Source: a virus
Reading direction: 5' to 3' (one strand)
IMG/VR virus record: IMGVR_UViG_3300021962_000425
Coordinates: 1-30,709 of that record
Length of the DNA: 30,709 nt
The translations under genes and the position numbers were made by a program. The notes beneath the pieces are model-generated. The model was not told the DNA's origin. It saw nothing but the letters and a program-made list of their open reading frames with translations, and made no database searches. Below, piece by piece: positions 19,994-28,449 of this stretch. The first letter of the stretch is position 1. The number at the start of each line of letters is the position of its first letter.

Positions 19994-20157
19994 TCTGGGT
20001 CCTTTTGTGTTAGGGATATCAACGAGTGTAGCACTACACCTATACCTGTTAGAAGTAACGCCTGTCTTAAGGTAGGACCTGAGAGGGTGATTAGAACCAT
20101 GCCTGTACCCACCCATGTCCAAGTGTTATCCATTATGTAGGTGATGAAGCGTTTCAT
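19990..20157 (-). CDS. Small two-helix membrane protein in lysis cassette
   Basis: 55 residues with two hydrophobic stretches (TWTWVGTGMVLITLSG and ALLLTGIGVVLHSLISL) and a polar C-terminus. The start is TAATG-coupled to the Thr-rich protein, and the stop overlaps the holin ATG. Size, topology and place suit a holin partner or antiholin. Not recognised. Confidence 0.62.
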   Translation of the reverse strand: MKRFITYIMDNTWTWVGTGMVLITLSGPTLRQALLLTGIGVVLHSLISLTQKDPE

Positions 20158-21590
20158 TAGCGTCTCATTCTAGTAGATGGGATTGCGGCGATTAGTGCGC
20201 CTGCGGCTACCAATGTTCTGCGTGTTTTGACAGGGATGTTTGAACCTGTTGGCACATAGTTCTCAAATTCGGACCCGAAAATGTTGATGGTTTTTTCAAA
20301 CGCTTTTTTGATTTTGGTTGGGGCTTCTTGGATGGCGGCTGTGAATTCGGCTAGTTGTTCTTCGGTGAGTTCGTCTACTTGTAGTTGTTCAAATAGTTGT
20401 TCGGCTTGTTGTTCGGTGATGGCGGCTAGGACTTCGGGGCTGGATGCGATTTCGGCGGCTTGTTCGCTGGTGATGTCTGTGGCTAGGAGTTCGGTGATGG
20501 CGGCAACGATTTGTTCGGGTGCGGCTTCGGTGAGGGTTTCTAGGATTTCGTCGAGTTCTTCAGTATCGTCGTCTGCTGGTTCAATATCGGGTACAGTTGT
20601 CGGTGATGAATCCTGTACTTCTAATAGTGTTGTTTCTGGTATATATTCCTGTGGCTCTTGCGGTTCTGTTGGCTGTTCTGTTTCGTCAGGAGCAGGCTCA
20701 TCTTCAATCTCGGGAAAGAATGTCTCAGGAATGGTTGTCTCGTCAGGCTCAACTGGTTCTTCAAGAGGACCGTCAGGATAGGTTGTAGTTGTTTCGGGTT
20801 CGGTTGTTTCAGGTTCGTCAACTGTGGTGGCGGGTTCGGTTGTGGTGGGTTCGGGTTGAGTCTCAATGGTGGGACTAGTAGTGGTGGTTTGCGGGGGAGT
20901 GTAGGGTGCTTGCGTTGTTGTCGGGGCTGGTTGAGTTGTTGTGGTCGTGGTTGTCGTTGTACTTTCAACTGATGTGGTTGTGCTTGTCTGAGTTGGTTCG
21001 GTGGTTGTGGTTGTTTCTTGAGGAAGGGTTGTTGTAGATGATGTCGCTGTTGAGGTTGTCGTTGTTGTTTCTGGCAGGGTTGTTGTGGTTGTCGTGGTCG
21101 TGGATGTTGTGGTGGTGGTTGACGAGGTAGTGGTAGTGGTTGTTGTTGGGGTTGTGTCAATCGCTATTCCTTCTTCGTTGCTGAAAGCAGAATAGAGGGC
21201 AAGTGTGTCGTTGTCTGACCTGACACGGAATCTCCAAGTTGAACCAGACTCAACATTAAAGAAGGAACTGCCAAAAAAAGATTTCGAGAATGTGTAATAA
21301 GTGTTTAGCGAGTTTGGTCCACCGACATTACCTGTCGCAACACCCCACCCACCTCTATTGCCTGTAGTGAAAAAGATTGCGTAACGCTCAGGTTGATTTA
21401 GTCCGCAAGAAGGCGCATCCCAATCTAAAAGAATGTTTGTGTCGTTCTCGGATACAACTAGGTTTTCGGGTGGGCAGATTGGTAGGTTTTCTGCGTTCGC
21501 TGTTTGTGGGAAGAACGAGAACAGGATTGCTGGTAGCGGTATAAGCCACCTTGTTAAATTGCGACCCACTCTAGTTCTTCTTCGTTCCAC
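20157..21590 (-). CDS. Secreted Thr-rich surface protein with FN3-like domain
   Basis: 477 residues from a GTG at 21590, or 470 from an in-frame GTG at 21569, which gives a more typical signal peptide. Order: signal peptide with ANA cleavage (about 33), FN3-like domain (about 36-145), a Thr-rich stalk (about 146-270, with runs of T), an acidic Pro/Glu/Thr stretch (270-345), a Glu/Ala helical region (350-440), a hydrophobic helix (about 456-469) and a basic tail (RMRR). So it would be exported and anchored by its C-terminus. A lone LPETT in the stalk is not a terminal sortase signal. First gene of the lysis cassette; overlaps the preceding gene. Possible roles: altering the host surface, superinfection exclusion, envelope disruption; none proven. 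Confidence 0.82.
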   Translation of the reverse strand: MERRRTRVGRNLTRWLIPLPAILFSFFPQTANAENLPICPPENLVVSENDTNILLDWDAPSCGLNQPERYAIFFTTGNRGGWGVATGNVGGPNSLNTYYTFSKSFFGSSFFNVESGSTWRFRVRSDNDTLALYSAFSNEEGIAIDTTPTTTTTTTSSTTTTTSTTTTTTTTLPETTTTTSTATSSTTTLPQETTTTTEPTQTSTTTSVESTTTTTTTTTQPAPTTTQAPYTPPQTTTTSPTIETQPEPTTTEPATTVDEPETTEPETTTTYPDGPLEEPVEPDETTIPETFFPEIEDEPAPDETEQPTEPQEPQEYIPETTLLEVQDSSPTTVPDIEPADDDTEELDEILETLTEAAPEQIVAAITELLATDITSEQAAEIASSPEVLAAITEQQAEQLFEQLQVDELTEEQLAEFTAAIQEAPTKIKKAFEKTINIFGSEFENYVPTGSNIPVKTRRTLVAAGALIAAIPSTRMRR

Positions 21591-21901
21591 GAGTATTCTT
21601 CGCCGTCATTCGGCATAGGTGTTGGCGGTTGCCAATCGTGGTTCTCGTCAAGTGTCCACGAAGGATACGGTTGTGGTGCTACGAACACATCGGCAATCGG
21701 GTCGTAGTCGTACCCTGCGCCTGCGTACTGTTTACGCATAGAGTTCGTGTACGAAGTTTGTTTCCACATCGTATGTCCGAAGGTTTGTGTCAGGAACGCT
21801 ACGCCTGATTCTTCTTCGTTTGTTGGGTCGATTGCGTTGTTGGCTACGACAAGTACTTCTAATACTTTGTTGTTGCCGTCAAGTTTTGCGAAATGTGCCA
21901 T
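21554..21901 (-). CDS. Conserved phage virion/tail-associated protein
   Basis: 115 residues. It opens MAHFAKLDGNNKVLEVLVV, then a QTSYTNSMRKQYAGAGYDYD block and a PYPSWTLDENHDWQPPTPMP block with an acidic C-terminus. This arrangement is widespread in marine and freshwater phages (cyanophages included), usually beside tail-fibre genes, and its role is unknown. AGGAGAAAAACTT precedes the ATG. The Trp/Pro-rich C-terminal half resembles tail-fibre-assembly chaperone tails. Confidence 0.72.
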   Translation of the reverse strand: MAHFAKLDGNNKVLEVLVVANNAIDPTNEEESGVAFLTQTFGHTMWKQTSYTNSMRKQYAGAGYDYDPIADVFVAPQPYPSWTLDENHDWQPPTPMPNDGEEYSWNEEELEWVAI

Positions 21902-21912
21902 AAGTTTTTCTC

Positions 21913-22785
21913 CTAGAATGTTATTGTTCCGCTACCCGTGAACGAGTAGATTCTGTATCCGCCCGATGTTGTTACTGTAGGGGAACCTGTTGTGGCTTGG
22001 GCTAAAGCGTATGAGTCTGGGTATCTTAGGATAACAATTCCGCTACCGCCTGCTGCGGCATTCGCTCCTGACCCGAACCCGCCACCGCCACCGCCACCGC
22101 CAGTATTTGAAGAACCAGCAGTTGCAGGGATTGTGTCTCCGCCGCCAACACCACCGCCGCCGCTACCAGCATCACCACCAGTTGCATTTGAAATATTTGC
22201 CCCACCGCCACCACCGCCACCACCACGAGTTACTGAAGCACCAGTGATGCTCGATGCAAGACCATTACCACCATTACCGCCTTTATTGGGAGCCGCAACA
22301 CCACCTGCTGCGCCTGCGCCGCCGCCGCCTCCGCCACCGTAAAAAGTTCCATTAGTGAATCCTGCACCACCGTCGTATCCTTGTGCTGTAGTTCCTGCAC
22401 CACCAGCACCGTTAACCGCACCACCACCACCTGCACCGCCACTAAAACCGCCGCCTTTACCGCCACCCACAGATGTGATAGTGCTAAAAACTGAATCAGT
22501 TCCGTTTGTATTGACTGCACCACCACCGCCAACAGTTACCGTGTAAGTTGTATTGGGTTCTAAAACTAATTTTGTTTCTAAACTTCCGCCACCACCAGTA
22601 GCCGTAACGGTTGAACGAAGTCCGCCCGCACCGCCACCACCATTGTGTGTATTCACACCGCCGCCGCCACCAGCGACAACAAGATAATCAACCGTAGGAG
22701 TAACACCCGAAGTCGTAGCAGAAACGACAACCTGCGAAGAAACATAACCCAAAGAACGGCGAGAACGGTCAGAGAAAGCAGACAT
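21913..22785 (-). CDS. Polyglycine tail adhesin, paralogue 1
   Basis: 290 residues. After an N-terminal RSLGYVSSQ head comes DYLVVAGGGGG, the start of a long Gly-rich domain with many GGGGG blocks separated by short polar stretches. It ends with a terminal strand module SGGYRIYSFTGSGTITF. Such Gly blocks are known to form polyglycine-II sandwiches at fibre tips in T4-type gp38 adhesins. It would bind a cell-surface receptor. The start is TAATG-coupled to its paralogue, with which it shares the last ~25 residues almost exactly. Confidence 0.75.
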   Translation of the reverse strand: MSAFSDRSRRSLGYVSSQVVVSATTSGVTPTVDYLVVAGGGGGVNTHNGGGGAGGLRSTVTATGGGGSLETKLVLEPNTTYTVTVGGGGAVNTNGTDSVFSTITSVGGGKGGGFSGGAGGGGAVNGAGGAGTTAQGYDGGAGFTNGTFYGGGGGGGAGAAGGVAAPNKGGNGGNGLASSITGASVTRGGGGGGGGANISNATGGDAGSGGGGVGGGDTIPATAGSSNTGGGGGGGGFGSGANAAAGGSGIVILRYPDSYALAQATTGSPTVTTSGGYRIYSFTGSGTITF

Positions 22786-23639
22786 TAGAAAGTAATCGTT
22801 CCCGAACCAGTAAAACTGTAGATTCGATACCCGCCCGAAGTTGTCACAGTAGGTGAACCTGTCGTGGTTGCTGTCGGTACGTAATCTGCTGTTCGCACAA
22901 TAACAATCCCAGAACCGCCACTACTTCCGCCACCATTGTTTCCGCCGCCACCGCCGCCACCAGTATTAGCAGTTGCAGCAGAAGGTGTTGTTGCTGAACC
23001 CGATGCACCACCACCTGTGCCACCAGCGTTTGCACCACCGCCGCCGCCACCGCCGCCGCCACGAGTGACCGCCGAACCAGTTATGGAACTAGAAAGCCCA
23101 TCACCGCCTTCTGATGCGGCATCTGTACCACCAGCCTCACCTGCACCACCGCCACCACCACCTTGCGTACCGTTAAAACCTGCGCCATTAAAACCTTGAA
23201 CTGGTGAAGCGGTGCGAGTGCCTGCTGTACCATCTACACCACGACCACCAGAACCAGACCCACCCGACCCGCCTGCTGCACTTCCGTCACCTGCGCCACG
23301 ACCCCCGCCAGTTGATGTAATAGTGCTGAAAACGCTGTCACTACCAGCCGAAGCAGGAAACCCAGTTGCCCCACCTGCACCAACAGTCACCGTATAAGAA
23401 ACACCAGTTGTTAAATTAAGTGCTGTTTCTGCCGCGCCACCACCGCCAGTTGTTTCGCCCGCAACACTATTGCGGTATCCACCTGCACCGCCGCCGCCAC
23501 CAAAAATAGTTGTAGGTGAAGCACCTCGACCACCACCGCCACCGCCTGCGACTACTAGATATTCAACTACAACCGAATTGCTAGGTGTTGGCAGAATCGT
23601 GTAAGCCGAAACATATCCACCGTCACGGCGAGAACCCAT
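22785..23639 (-). CDS. Polyglycine tail adhesin, paralogue 2
   Basis: 284 residues with the same plan as its downstream neighbour: short GYVSAY head, EYLVVAGGGGGG entry, Gly-block body, identical GYRIYSFTGSGTITF end. The bodies differ in the spacing and number of Gly blocks and in the intervening residues (for example TTIFGGGGGAGG here). Duplication followed by divergence of receptor specificity is the simple explanation. No clear Shine-Dalgarno sequence; three-base gap after the previous stop. Confidence 0.75.
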   Translation of the reverse strand: MGSRRDGGYVSAYTILPTPSNSVVVEYLVVAGGGGGGRGASPTTIFGGGGGAGGYRNSVAGETTGGGGAAETALNLTTGVSYTVTVGAGGATGFPASAGSDSVFSTITSTGGGRGAGDGSAAGGSGGSGSGGRGVDGTAGTRTASPVQGFNGAGFNGTQGGGGGGAGEAGGTDAASEGGDGLSSSITGSAVTRGGGGGGGGGANAGGTGGGASGSATTPSAATANTGGGGGGGNNGGGSSGGSGIVIVRTADYVPTATTTGSPTVTTSGGYRIYSFTGSGTITF

Positions 23640-23642
23640 AAA

Positions 23643-23891
23643 CTAGCCCAGTAACGCTTGTGCTTCGTCTGCTGTCAAACCAAGTTTTGCTAATGCGCTG
23701 GCTTTTGCTTCGGCTTTCGCAATTTTTTCGTCGGCGATTTCTTGTTGCACTTCTGCCCACAAACCATCAAGAGTTGCCTTGCTTGGTTTCGGACTGTCAT
23801 CAAGCCAAGTAAGACCTGTGTATTCGTCGCCGTCTAATGTCCATTGTTTGCCTGCATAGCGTCGTGTCAAAATTGCTGCATAGTCGGTCAT
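23643..23891 (-). CDS. Small tail-associated protein, XkdW-like
   Basis: 82 residues. RRYAGKQWTLDGDEYTGLTWLDDSPKP followed by a helical C-terminus (IADEKIAKAEAKASALAKLGL) resembles the XkdW/tail-fibre accessory family seen after fibre genes in many phages (first motif given in parts: RRYAGKQWTL, then GLTWLDDSPKP). Possibly a fibre chaperone. It overlaps the previous gene by four bases. Confidence 0.68.
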   Translation of the reverse strand: MTDYAAILTRRYAGKQWTLDGDEYTGLTWLDDSPKPSKATLDGLWAEVQQEIADEKIAKAEAKASALAKLGLTADEAQALLG

Positions 23892-24397
23892 ACGATTACT
23901 TCCATAACTGTTATGCCTGACGCGAAACGACCGCCGTTTGTGCCGTTTGTGTCTGAAACTGACCTGTTCAAATAAAATGTGCTTGCGTCACCGTAAAACT
24001 GTAATTTGTATGTTGTTGCTGATGTTGTGGCAGGTGAATCAAGAAATGTGATTGTGCCTGGGTCTGGTTGGTCGTTGCCGCTTGAGGATATACCACCCAT
24101 TGAAGCCGAAATGCGGCTGCCTGCCGTGTCACCAATCGCAATCGCTGTACTGTCGCGTACCAAACGGATATAACGCGACGCTGTACCAACAACTGTTCTA
24201 ACAAACATCGCTGTAGCGATTACTAAAATTTTGTTGGTTGCTGATGTTGGTGTGATTGAAACGCTTAAACCTGTGATGTCGGTAAACGAACCAGTCGTTG
24301 CAGAGGTAAAAGTATCAGTTTTTGTTGTGCTAACAACCTGAATGATTCCTTTGGGAATCGGAACTGCTTGAACTATTTGGCTAGAAGTATAAGCCAT
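23888..24397 (-). CDS. Tail/virion beta-sandwich protein
   Basis: 169 residues from MAYTSSQIV; a longer frame to 24436 would overlap the upstream gene. It is strand-rich with SFTDITGLSVSITPTSATN (about 35-53), then KILVIATAMF, and a C-terminal TTYKLQFYGDASTFYLNR plus ASGITVMEV. This looks like the jelly-roll (C1q/TNF-like) modules common as trimeric fibre heads in aquatic phages. Start two bases after the previous stop. Receptor binding or fibre decoration is inferred. Confidence 0.65.
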   Translation of the reverse strand: MAYTSSQIVQAVPIPKGIIQVVSTTKTDTFTSATTGSFTDITGLSVSITPTSATNKILVIATAMFVRTVVGTASRYIRLVRDSTAIAIGDTAGSRISASMGGISSSGNDQPDPGTITFLDSPATTSATTYKLQFYGDASTFYLNRSVSDTNGTNGGRFASGITVMEVIV

Positions 24398-24399
24398 AA

Positions 24400-24762
24400 C
24401 TAAACCGTAATCTGATTCACATACCCGTGAATACAAATAACATTCGCCGTACCAGCAAACGCCTTCACAACCAACGCAGTCGCATTACCCTTGATAAGCA
24501 AACCAGGAATTACAGTCACCAAACCAGCCTCAGGCAAAACAGTAACCTCAATGTTGCCGTCTGGTGCTGTTGCTTCGCCCCACTCAATCGTCAATTTAAC
24601 TGACGAAGTAGAACTGTTAACCGCATACAACCAAACCTCATCAAGAGTCGTGGTTGTTGTTGAACCAGTATGAATCGTTGTACCAGCCGTAGCAGTAGCA
24701 GCAACCTTGACGGCTTTACCATCTGTGCTACCTGAAAGAATCTGTTTAGTAAATGTTGCCAT
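24400..24762 (-). CDS. Virion structural protein (small beta protein)
   Basis: 120 residues, Thr/Val-rich and beta throughout; the frame includes GTTIHTGSTTTTTLDEVWLY (about 28-47) and LPEAGLVTVIPGLLIKGN. No enzyme motif. GGAGAGAC precedes the ATG. Such proteins next to fibre genes are typically minor virion parts in aquatic phages. Confidence 0.62.
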   Translation of the reverse strand: MATFTKQILSGSTDGKAVKVAATATAGTTIHTGSTTTTTLDEVWLYAVNSSTSSVKLTIEWGEATAPDGNIEVTVLPEAGLVTVIPGLLIKGNATALVVKAFAGTANVICIHGYVNQITV

Positions 24763-24774
24763 GTCTCTCCTATA

Positions 24775-25281
24775 TTAAGCGAATACCTGTGAACCTATAA
24801 CCAACTGGTCGCTGTCACCAGCAACACTCGGCGGAAGAACAGCCCAAGCAGCATCCGTACCATCAGAAGTTAGCACATAACCCGAAGTACCGATAGCAAT
24901 ACGGGCAACTGTAGGACCCGTACCCATCGTCAACAAATCACCACGAGTAGTCATCGTCGACGTGAACTCGTTCGCTTCGTTAGCGTCTGATGCTGTAAAG
25001 ACTGGGTAGCAGGTAGCACCAGCAGAATGAGAAGCGGCAGTAGTGCCGTCTACGCCACGAGTAATCGAAGACAACGATGAACCTGTGCGAGAACCAACCA
25101 AAACTTTTTCTTCAGTAACCAAACCTGGGTCAATCACCATGAAGAACGGACCGTTAGCGGTGTTATTCCATGCTGTGACAGTACCCGTCAAAAGTGCTGA
25201 AGTGTCGCCAGCGGTAATCGAGTTCGTGAGAGTACAAGCGGGAGCCGCACCTGCATAAGACCGTCTAGTGACTGCTGCCAT
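24775..25281 (-). CDS. Tail-fibre-type protein
   Basis: 168 residues. The C-terminal part TRGDLLTMGTGPTVARIAIG followed by VLTSDGTDAAW is the repeat motif typical of phage and prophage tail fibres. The N-terminal part, ITRGVDGTTAASHSAGATC in the middle of it, resembles a segment of the connector gene at 27147 (VQRGFNGTTAAAHTAGA), so a short module is shared. TAGGAG stands six bases before the ATG. Confidence 0.68.
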   Translation of the reverse strand: MAAVTRRSYAGAAPACTLTNSITAGDTSALLTGTVTAWNNTANGPFFMVIDPGLVTEEKVLVGSRTGSSLSSITRGVDGTTAASHSAGATCYPVFTASDANEANEFTSTMTTRGDLLTMGTGPTVARIAIGTSGYVLTSDGTDAAWAVLPPSVAGDSDQLVIGSQVFA

Positions 25282-25289
25282 TTACACTC

Positions 25290-27143
25290 CTAATCTTGTA
25301 CCGAACGCATTGTAACTGTACAGGTTCCTTCCAAATCCCAGTTTTTCTGGTATCCGTCTACAACCTGAAATTCTAAATCTTCTACTACAACAGAATATGT
25401 TTCCAAATTCTCTTGGTAGTTTACCACCACAGGGTTTGTTACCAAATCCCGTAGTGCTTGTAGTTCTGATTCTACATCAAAATAATACTCGGTGTCATGT
25501 ACCCGTAGTTTGTGGTGCATGAGTAGTGGCACTCGGAATACTTGGCTTCGGGCTGGGGAAGCGTAGGCTCTAGCCATCCATCGGGTGAGGGTTGGGGCTG
25601 TGGTTGCTGACCCTCGGTTTAGTTCTAGTTTGAATTTGGCTTCAATGAATTTGGCTTGCGGACCTGTCGCTACTGCTTCTGTGGCGAATTGTGTGTCGTG
25701 GGGTGTCATCGAGGTGTATTCGCCGTCGTCCGACGATATGTATGGGGTGACTGTGCCGTACAGGGGGGTGGTTCGGATATCGAATTTGGCTACGAATTTG
25801 CGGTCTGGGATACCCCAACGGTAGATACCTGTAACAATTTCTCCTTGCGTCACAAAGTTCGCTGAATCTTCGACGTAGATACCTGCGCCTGATACTGCGA
25901 ACACCCGTTTGTTATCGTAGGTAGCACACGATAGGACGTTCGCTGTTGAGGTGTGCATGAGGTCTGAGGCGTGCGCTGGGGTGTTTGTCGCTATCAACGA
26001 TGAAAGGTCTAATCTGCCTAACCCTGTGGATGTGCTGTCGTATTGTGACCAGTTGTACCACACGAATTTGTCTTCGGCTGTGAACGATACAACTTCGCCT
26101 GTGGTTGGGATTAGTGCGCCCGCTGTGAGGTTCCCTGCGCTGTCTGGTGTCGAGTATCGGACGCCTTTGTTTGTGCCGATGAATACTCCGCCAAGGTATC
26201 CGTATACAACTTTAGGTATTTCGCCTGTCGGTAAATCGAGTGCAACAACTGGTTGGTCAAGTACGCCTGCGGATGTGATAGTAATTTTGTAGATTGCGCC
26301 TCGGTCCCCTGAGTATCCTGATACGTAGATGGCGTTTTGTCCTGAGGCGAAACTTGTCCAGTTCCATGTGGATATCGGATGAACGTAATCGTTGCCGCTG
26401 ACGTTACCTGACGGGTCGTAGAATAGTTCTGTTGCGTTTGATGAGCCGTTACCTGACACCATGAGGTGTCCTTTGACGAAATCTACATAAGAGAATTCGT
26501 GACCGTAAGCAACGTTTGATGCGGTGTGGGCGGAATCTACTTTCCAAAGCCCGAAACTGCTTGATGTGCCAGCGTAAGTTAAATATACGTTTGTGCCGTC
26601 TGATGCGATGTCTCTTGGGGTGAGCGCAGGTAAACCTGTCACCGATGTCCATGTTGGTGATGCCGCGAAAGGATTGGATGAGTAGCGGACAGTTTGCTCA
26701 TCCAACATATATAGTTCGTTGTTTGCTACAACCACCTGCAGGTTTGTGTTCGCCGACGAATAGGATTGTTTCGTAGCGTTCAACAAAGTTAACTGTCCTT
26801 TAGTCCAAGGGTTCACACCTTTGCTTGAGTTGTATCGGTAATCTTGTGCGTCGGCTGTGTCCGCATATTTTTGACCAGCACCGAAATGCCATGATGATTC
26901 ACCTCGACGCCATAACCCTTGAGGGTTAATTGCTGCTTCGCCTGGGCTTGTTGACTGGTCCACGGAGTCACGTACACGTGGTTCGAAACCTCTAGTGAAC
27001 GTGCCTGCTTTTTGGTCAACGAGATACGGTCTGCCGTTGATAGCCAGCGGGAAAATGTCTGGTACTAGTTGGGTGGTTGTGCCGCCAGCAAAAAATCTTG
27101 GTGCTGGGAAGAACGCATCGGTGAAACGTAGAAGCGTTGTCAC
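25290..27143 (-). CDS. Large tail protein, beta-propeller-like
   Basis: 617 residues, GTG start with AAGGA seven bases upstream. The centre (about 130-440) consists of repeated strand units with NELYMLDEQT, GTNVYLTYAG, NAIYVSGYSGD, GGVFIGTNKG, FVWYNWSQYD and RVFAVSGAGIYV, spaced ~45-60 residues apart, a pattern of propeller blades. The C-terminal part is a beta domain ending near VVNYQENLETYSVVVEDL. It is next to the connector-like gene. It could be a tail nozzle or hub protein as in T7-type tails, or a distal tail protein; no name is secure. Confidence 0.65.
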   Translation of the reverse strand: MTTLLRFTDAFFPAPRFFAGGTTTQLVPDIFPLAINGRPYLVDQKAGTFTRGFEPRVRDSVDQSTSPGEAAINPQGLWRRGESSWHFGAGQKYADTADAQDYRYNSSKGVNPWTKGQLTLLNATKQSYSSANTNLQVVVANNELYMLDEQTVRYSSNPFAASPTWTSVTGLPALTPRDIASDGTNVYLTYAGTSSSFGLWKVDSAHTASNVAYGHEFSYVDFVKGHLMVSGNGSSNATELFYDPSGNVSGNDYVHPISTWNWTSFASGQNAIYVSGYSGDRGAIYKITITSAGVLDQPVVALDLPTGEIPKVVYGYLGGVFIGTNKGVRYSTPDSAGNLTAGALIPTTGEVVSFTAEDKFVWYNWSQYDSTSTGLGRLDLSSLIATNTPAHASDLMHTSTANVLSCATYDNKRVFAVSGAGIYVEDSANFVTQGEIVTGIYRWGIPDRKFVAKFDIRTTPLYGTVTPYISSDDGEYTSMTPHDTQFATEAVATGPQAKFIEAKFKLELNRGSATTAPTLTRWMARAYASPARSQVFRVPLLMHHKLRVHDTEYYFDVESELQALRDLVTNPVVVNYQENLETYSVVVEDLEFQVVDGYQKNWDLEGTCTVTMRSVQD

Positions 27144-27146
27144 CGT

Positions 27147-28034
27147 TTAATCCTTAGATAGGAATGTTGGGTATGCTCTTGCTAGACGTGCTGCTTCTGC
27201 TTGGATGCGGTCGCGGCGTAAACGTATAAGTCCTGTGGTGCTGTTCGCTACTGAACCCATTGTTACTTCGTCTGCTCGGCGTGTGTCGCCTTGTGATTCT
27301 GTGAAGTTTCGTTTAATTTCTCGTGGTGACATTAACCGTATTTGTGCGCCTAACGCAACGATGTCTGTGACTGTTTCTTGTACACCGCATGTGGTGTTGA
27401 TGTCGGTTGCTTCTGTTGTGGCTGAACTGTATGCGGCTTTGTAGACGATGCGTAGACGCCCTGGGAATACTGCTTGGTCGAAACGGATAGCGAAACCTGA
27501 AGCGAAGTCGTCTGTTGGTACGTCACGTACTAAACGGATTTTGCGGGCTACAGGATAGTCGTCTGTTTGGTATCTGACTGATACCGTTAGCAGGTCGATG
27601 ATGCTTGTGACCGATGTGAGGTTTATCATCGCGTCTGAACCGTTGTAGTCTTGGTTTAAGGTTTTGACTTGGAACAGTCCGTGCATCGGGGATGACAGGT
27701 CTGCTAGTTCGTCGTTGATTGATTCCAATACTTGTGCTCGTGGGAATCGTGGGTTGACTGTGATGATTGCGCCTGCTGTGTGTGCGGCTGCTGTTGTCCC
27801 GTTAAATCCTCGTTGAACTGTCAACGTTTTTGTTGGTACGTCTGTCGCCCAGATGTACATTAGTTCTGAATCAATTTCTAATACTTGACCTGTTCGCAGT
27901 CCTTCAAGTGGATAGGTGACAACGACACTCGTACCTGATGATGTGAGTGTTGTTGTCAGTAGGTTGCGGGCTTCTACCGTTCCAGATAAAAGTTGTCGCA
28001 ACGTCCTATCGATGACGACTGCTGCGGTTGTCAT
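27147..28034 (-). CDS. Probable head-tail connector / adaptor protein
   Basis: 295 residues. The N-terminus (AAVVIDRTLRQLLSGTVEAR) leads into a beta domain (VLEIDSELMYIWATD, TLTVQRGFNGTTAAAHTAGA), then helix RAQVLESINDELADL. The C-terminal half is helical with VTDIVALGAQIRLMSPREIK and IQAEAARLARAYP, as in adaptor proteins that ring the portal. Position between small head-side genes and the large tail protein supports this. Four-base gap to the next gene. Confidence 0.6.
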   Translation of the reverse strand: MTTAAVVIDRTLRQLLSGTVEARNLLTTTLTSSGTSVVVTYPLEGLRTGQVLEIDSELMYIWATDVPTKTLTVQRGFNGTTAAAHTAGAIITVNPRFPRAQVLESINDELADLSSPMHGLFQVKTLNQDYNGSDAMINLTSVTSIIDLLTVSVRYQTDDYPVARKIRLVRDVPTDDFASGFAIRFDQAVFPGRLRIVYKAAYSSATTEATDINTTCGVQETVTDIVALGAQIRLMSPREIKRNFTESQGDTRRADEVTMGSVANSTTGLIRLRRDRIQAEAARLARAYPTFLSKD

Positions 28035-28151
28035 TTACTTCTTTTTCTTAGCCTTCATTTTCATCGGTTTGCCAGTTTTCTTCGCTGCTTTTTTAGCGGC
28101 TTTCATTCCTGCAGCGCCGTATCCGAATGACTTGTTTCCTACCATTGGCAT
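28035..28151 (-). CDS. Tiny very basic protein
   Basis: 38 residues, MPMVGNKSFGYGAAGMKAAK followed by Lys-rich sequence ending KKKK. The ATG lies one base after the previous stop, with AAAGG before it. Tiny proteins with this MPxVGxKxFxY start and a Lys tail are recurrent in virion gene blocks of phages. Binding to packaged DNA or to acidic scaffold is plausible. Confidence 0.7.
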   Translation of the reverse strand: MPMVGNKSFGYGAAGMKAAKKAAKKTGKPMKMKAKKKK

Positions 28152-28152
28152 A

Positions 28153-28449
28153 CTATTTGCCTTTCTTGTTGCGTGTGGATATTGCTTTAGCCTTGCTACG
28201 TGCATCGGCTTTCGACGAAGCACCCCAAGCCTGTAAAGATAATAGCAGTCTTGTTGGTTTACCTTTGCTATCTCTTTCAGGTCCTGGCATGTTGCCCATG
28301 CGTGCGAGGAATGATGCACGTCGAGGGTTGTCGCCTGCTTTAACTGGCGGTTTCAATGTGCCGCCTTTGTATGAGGCACGTCCTTTTGCGTTGAGTCCGC
28401 CTTTAGGATTTTTGCCTTCTTTGCGTTGCCACGCTGGTGTTTTAGCCAC
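28153..28449 (-). CDS. DUF6321-like basic phage protein
   Basis: 98 residues. TPAWQRKEGKNPKGGLNAKG (about 4-23) is the hallmark of this family; then GDNPRRASFLARMGNMPGP and a Lys-rich tail. GTG start, overlapping the upstream gene by eight bases. The family is usual in virion blocks of many phages and its function is unknown; the charge suggests nucleic-acid contact. Confidence 0.75.
   Translation of the reverse strand: MAKTPAWQRKEGKNPKGGLNAKGRASYKGGTLKPPVKAGDNPRRASFLARMGNMPGPERDSKGKPTRLLLSLQAWGASSKADARSKAKAISTRNKKGK

Noticed and set aside
28152-28319. Longer frame upstream of the 38-residue basic protein
   Set aside because: It lies entirely inside the DUF6321-like gene in another frame; the short form has its own ribosome-binding site and typical start.
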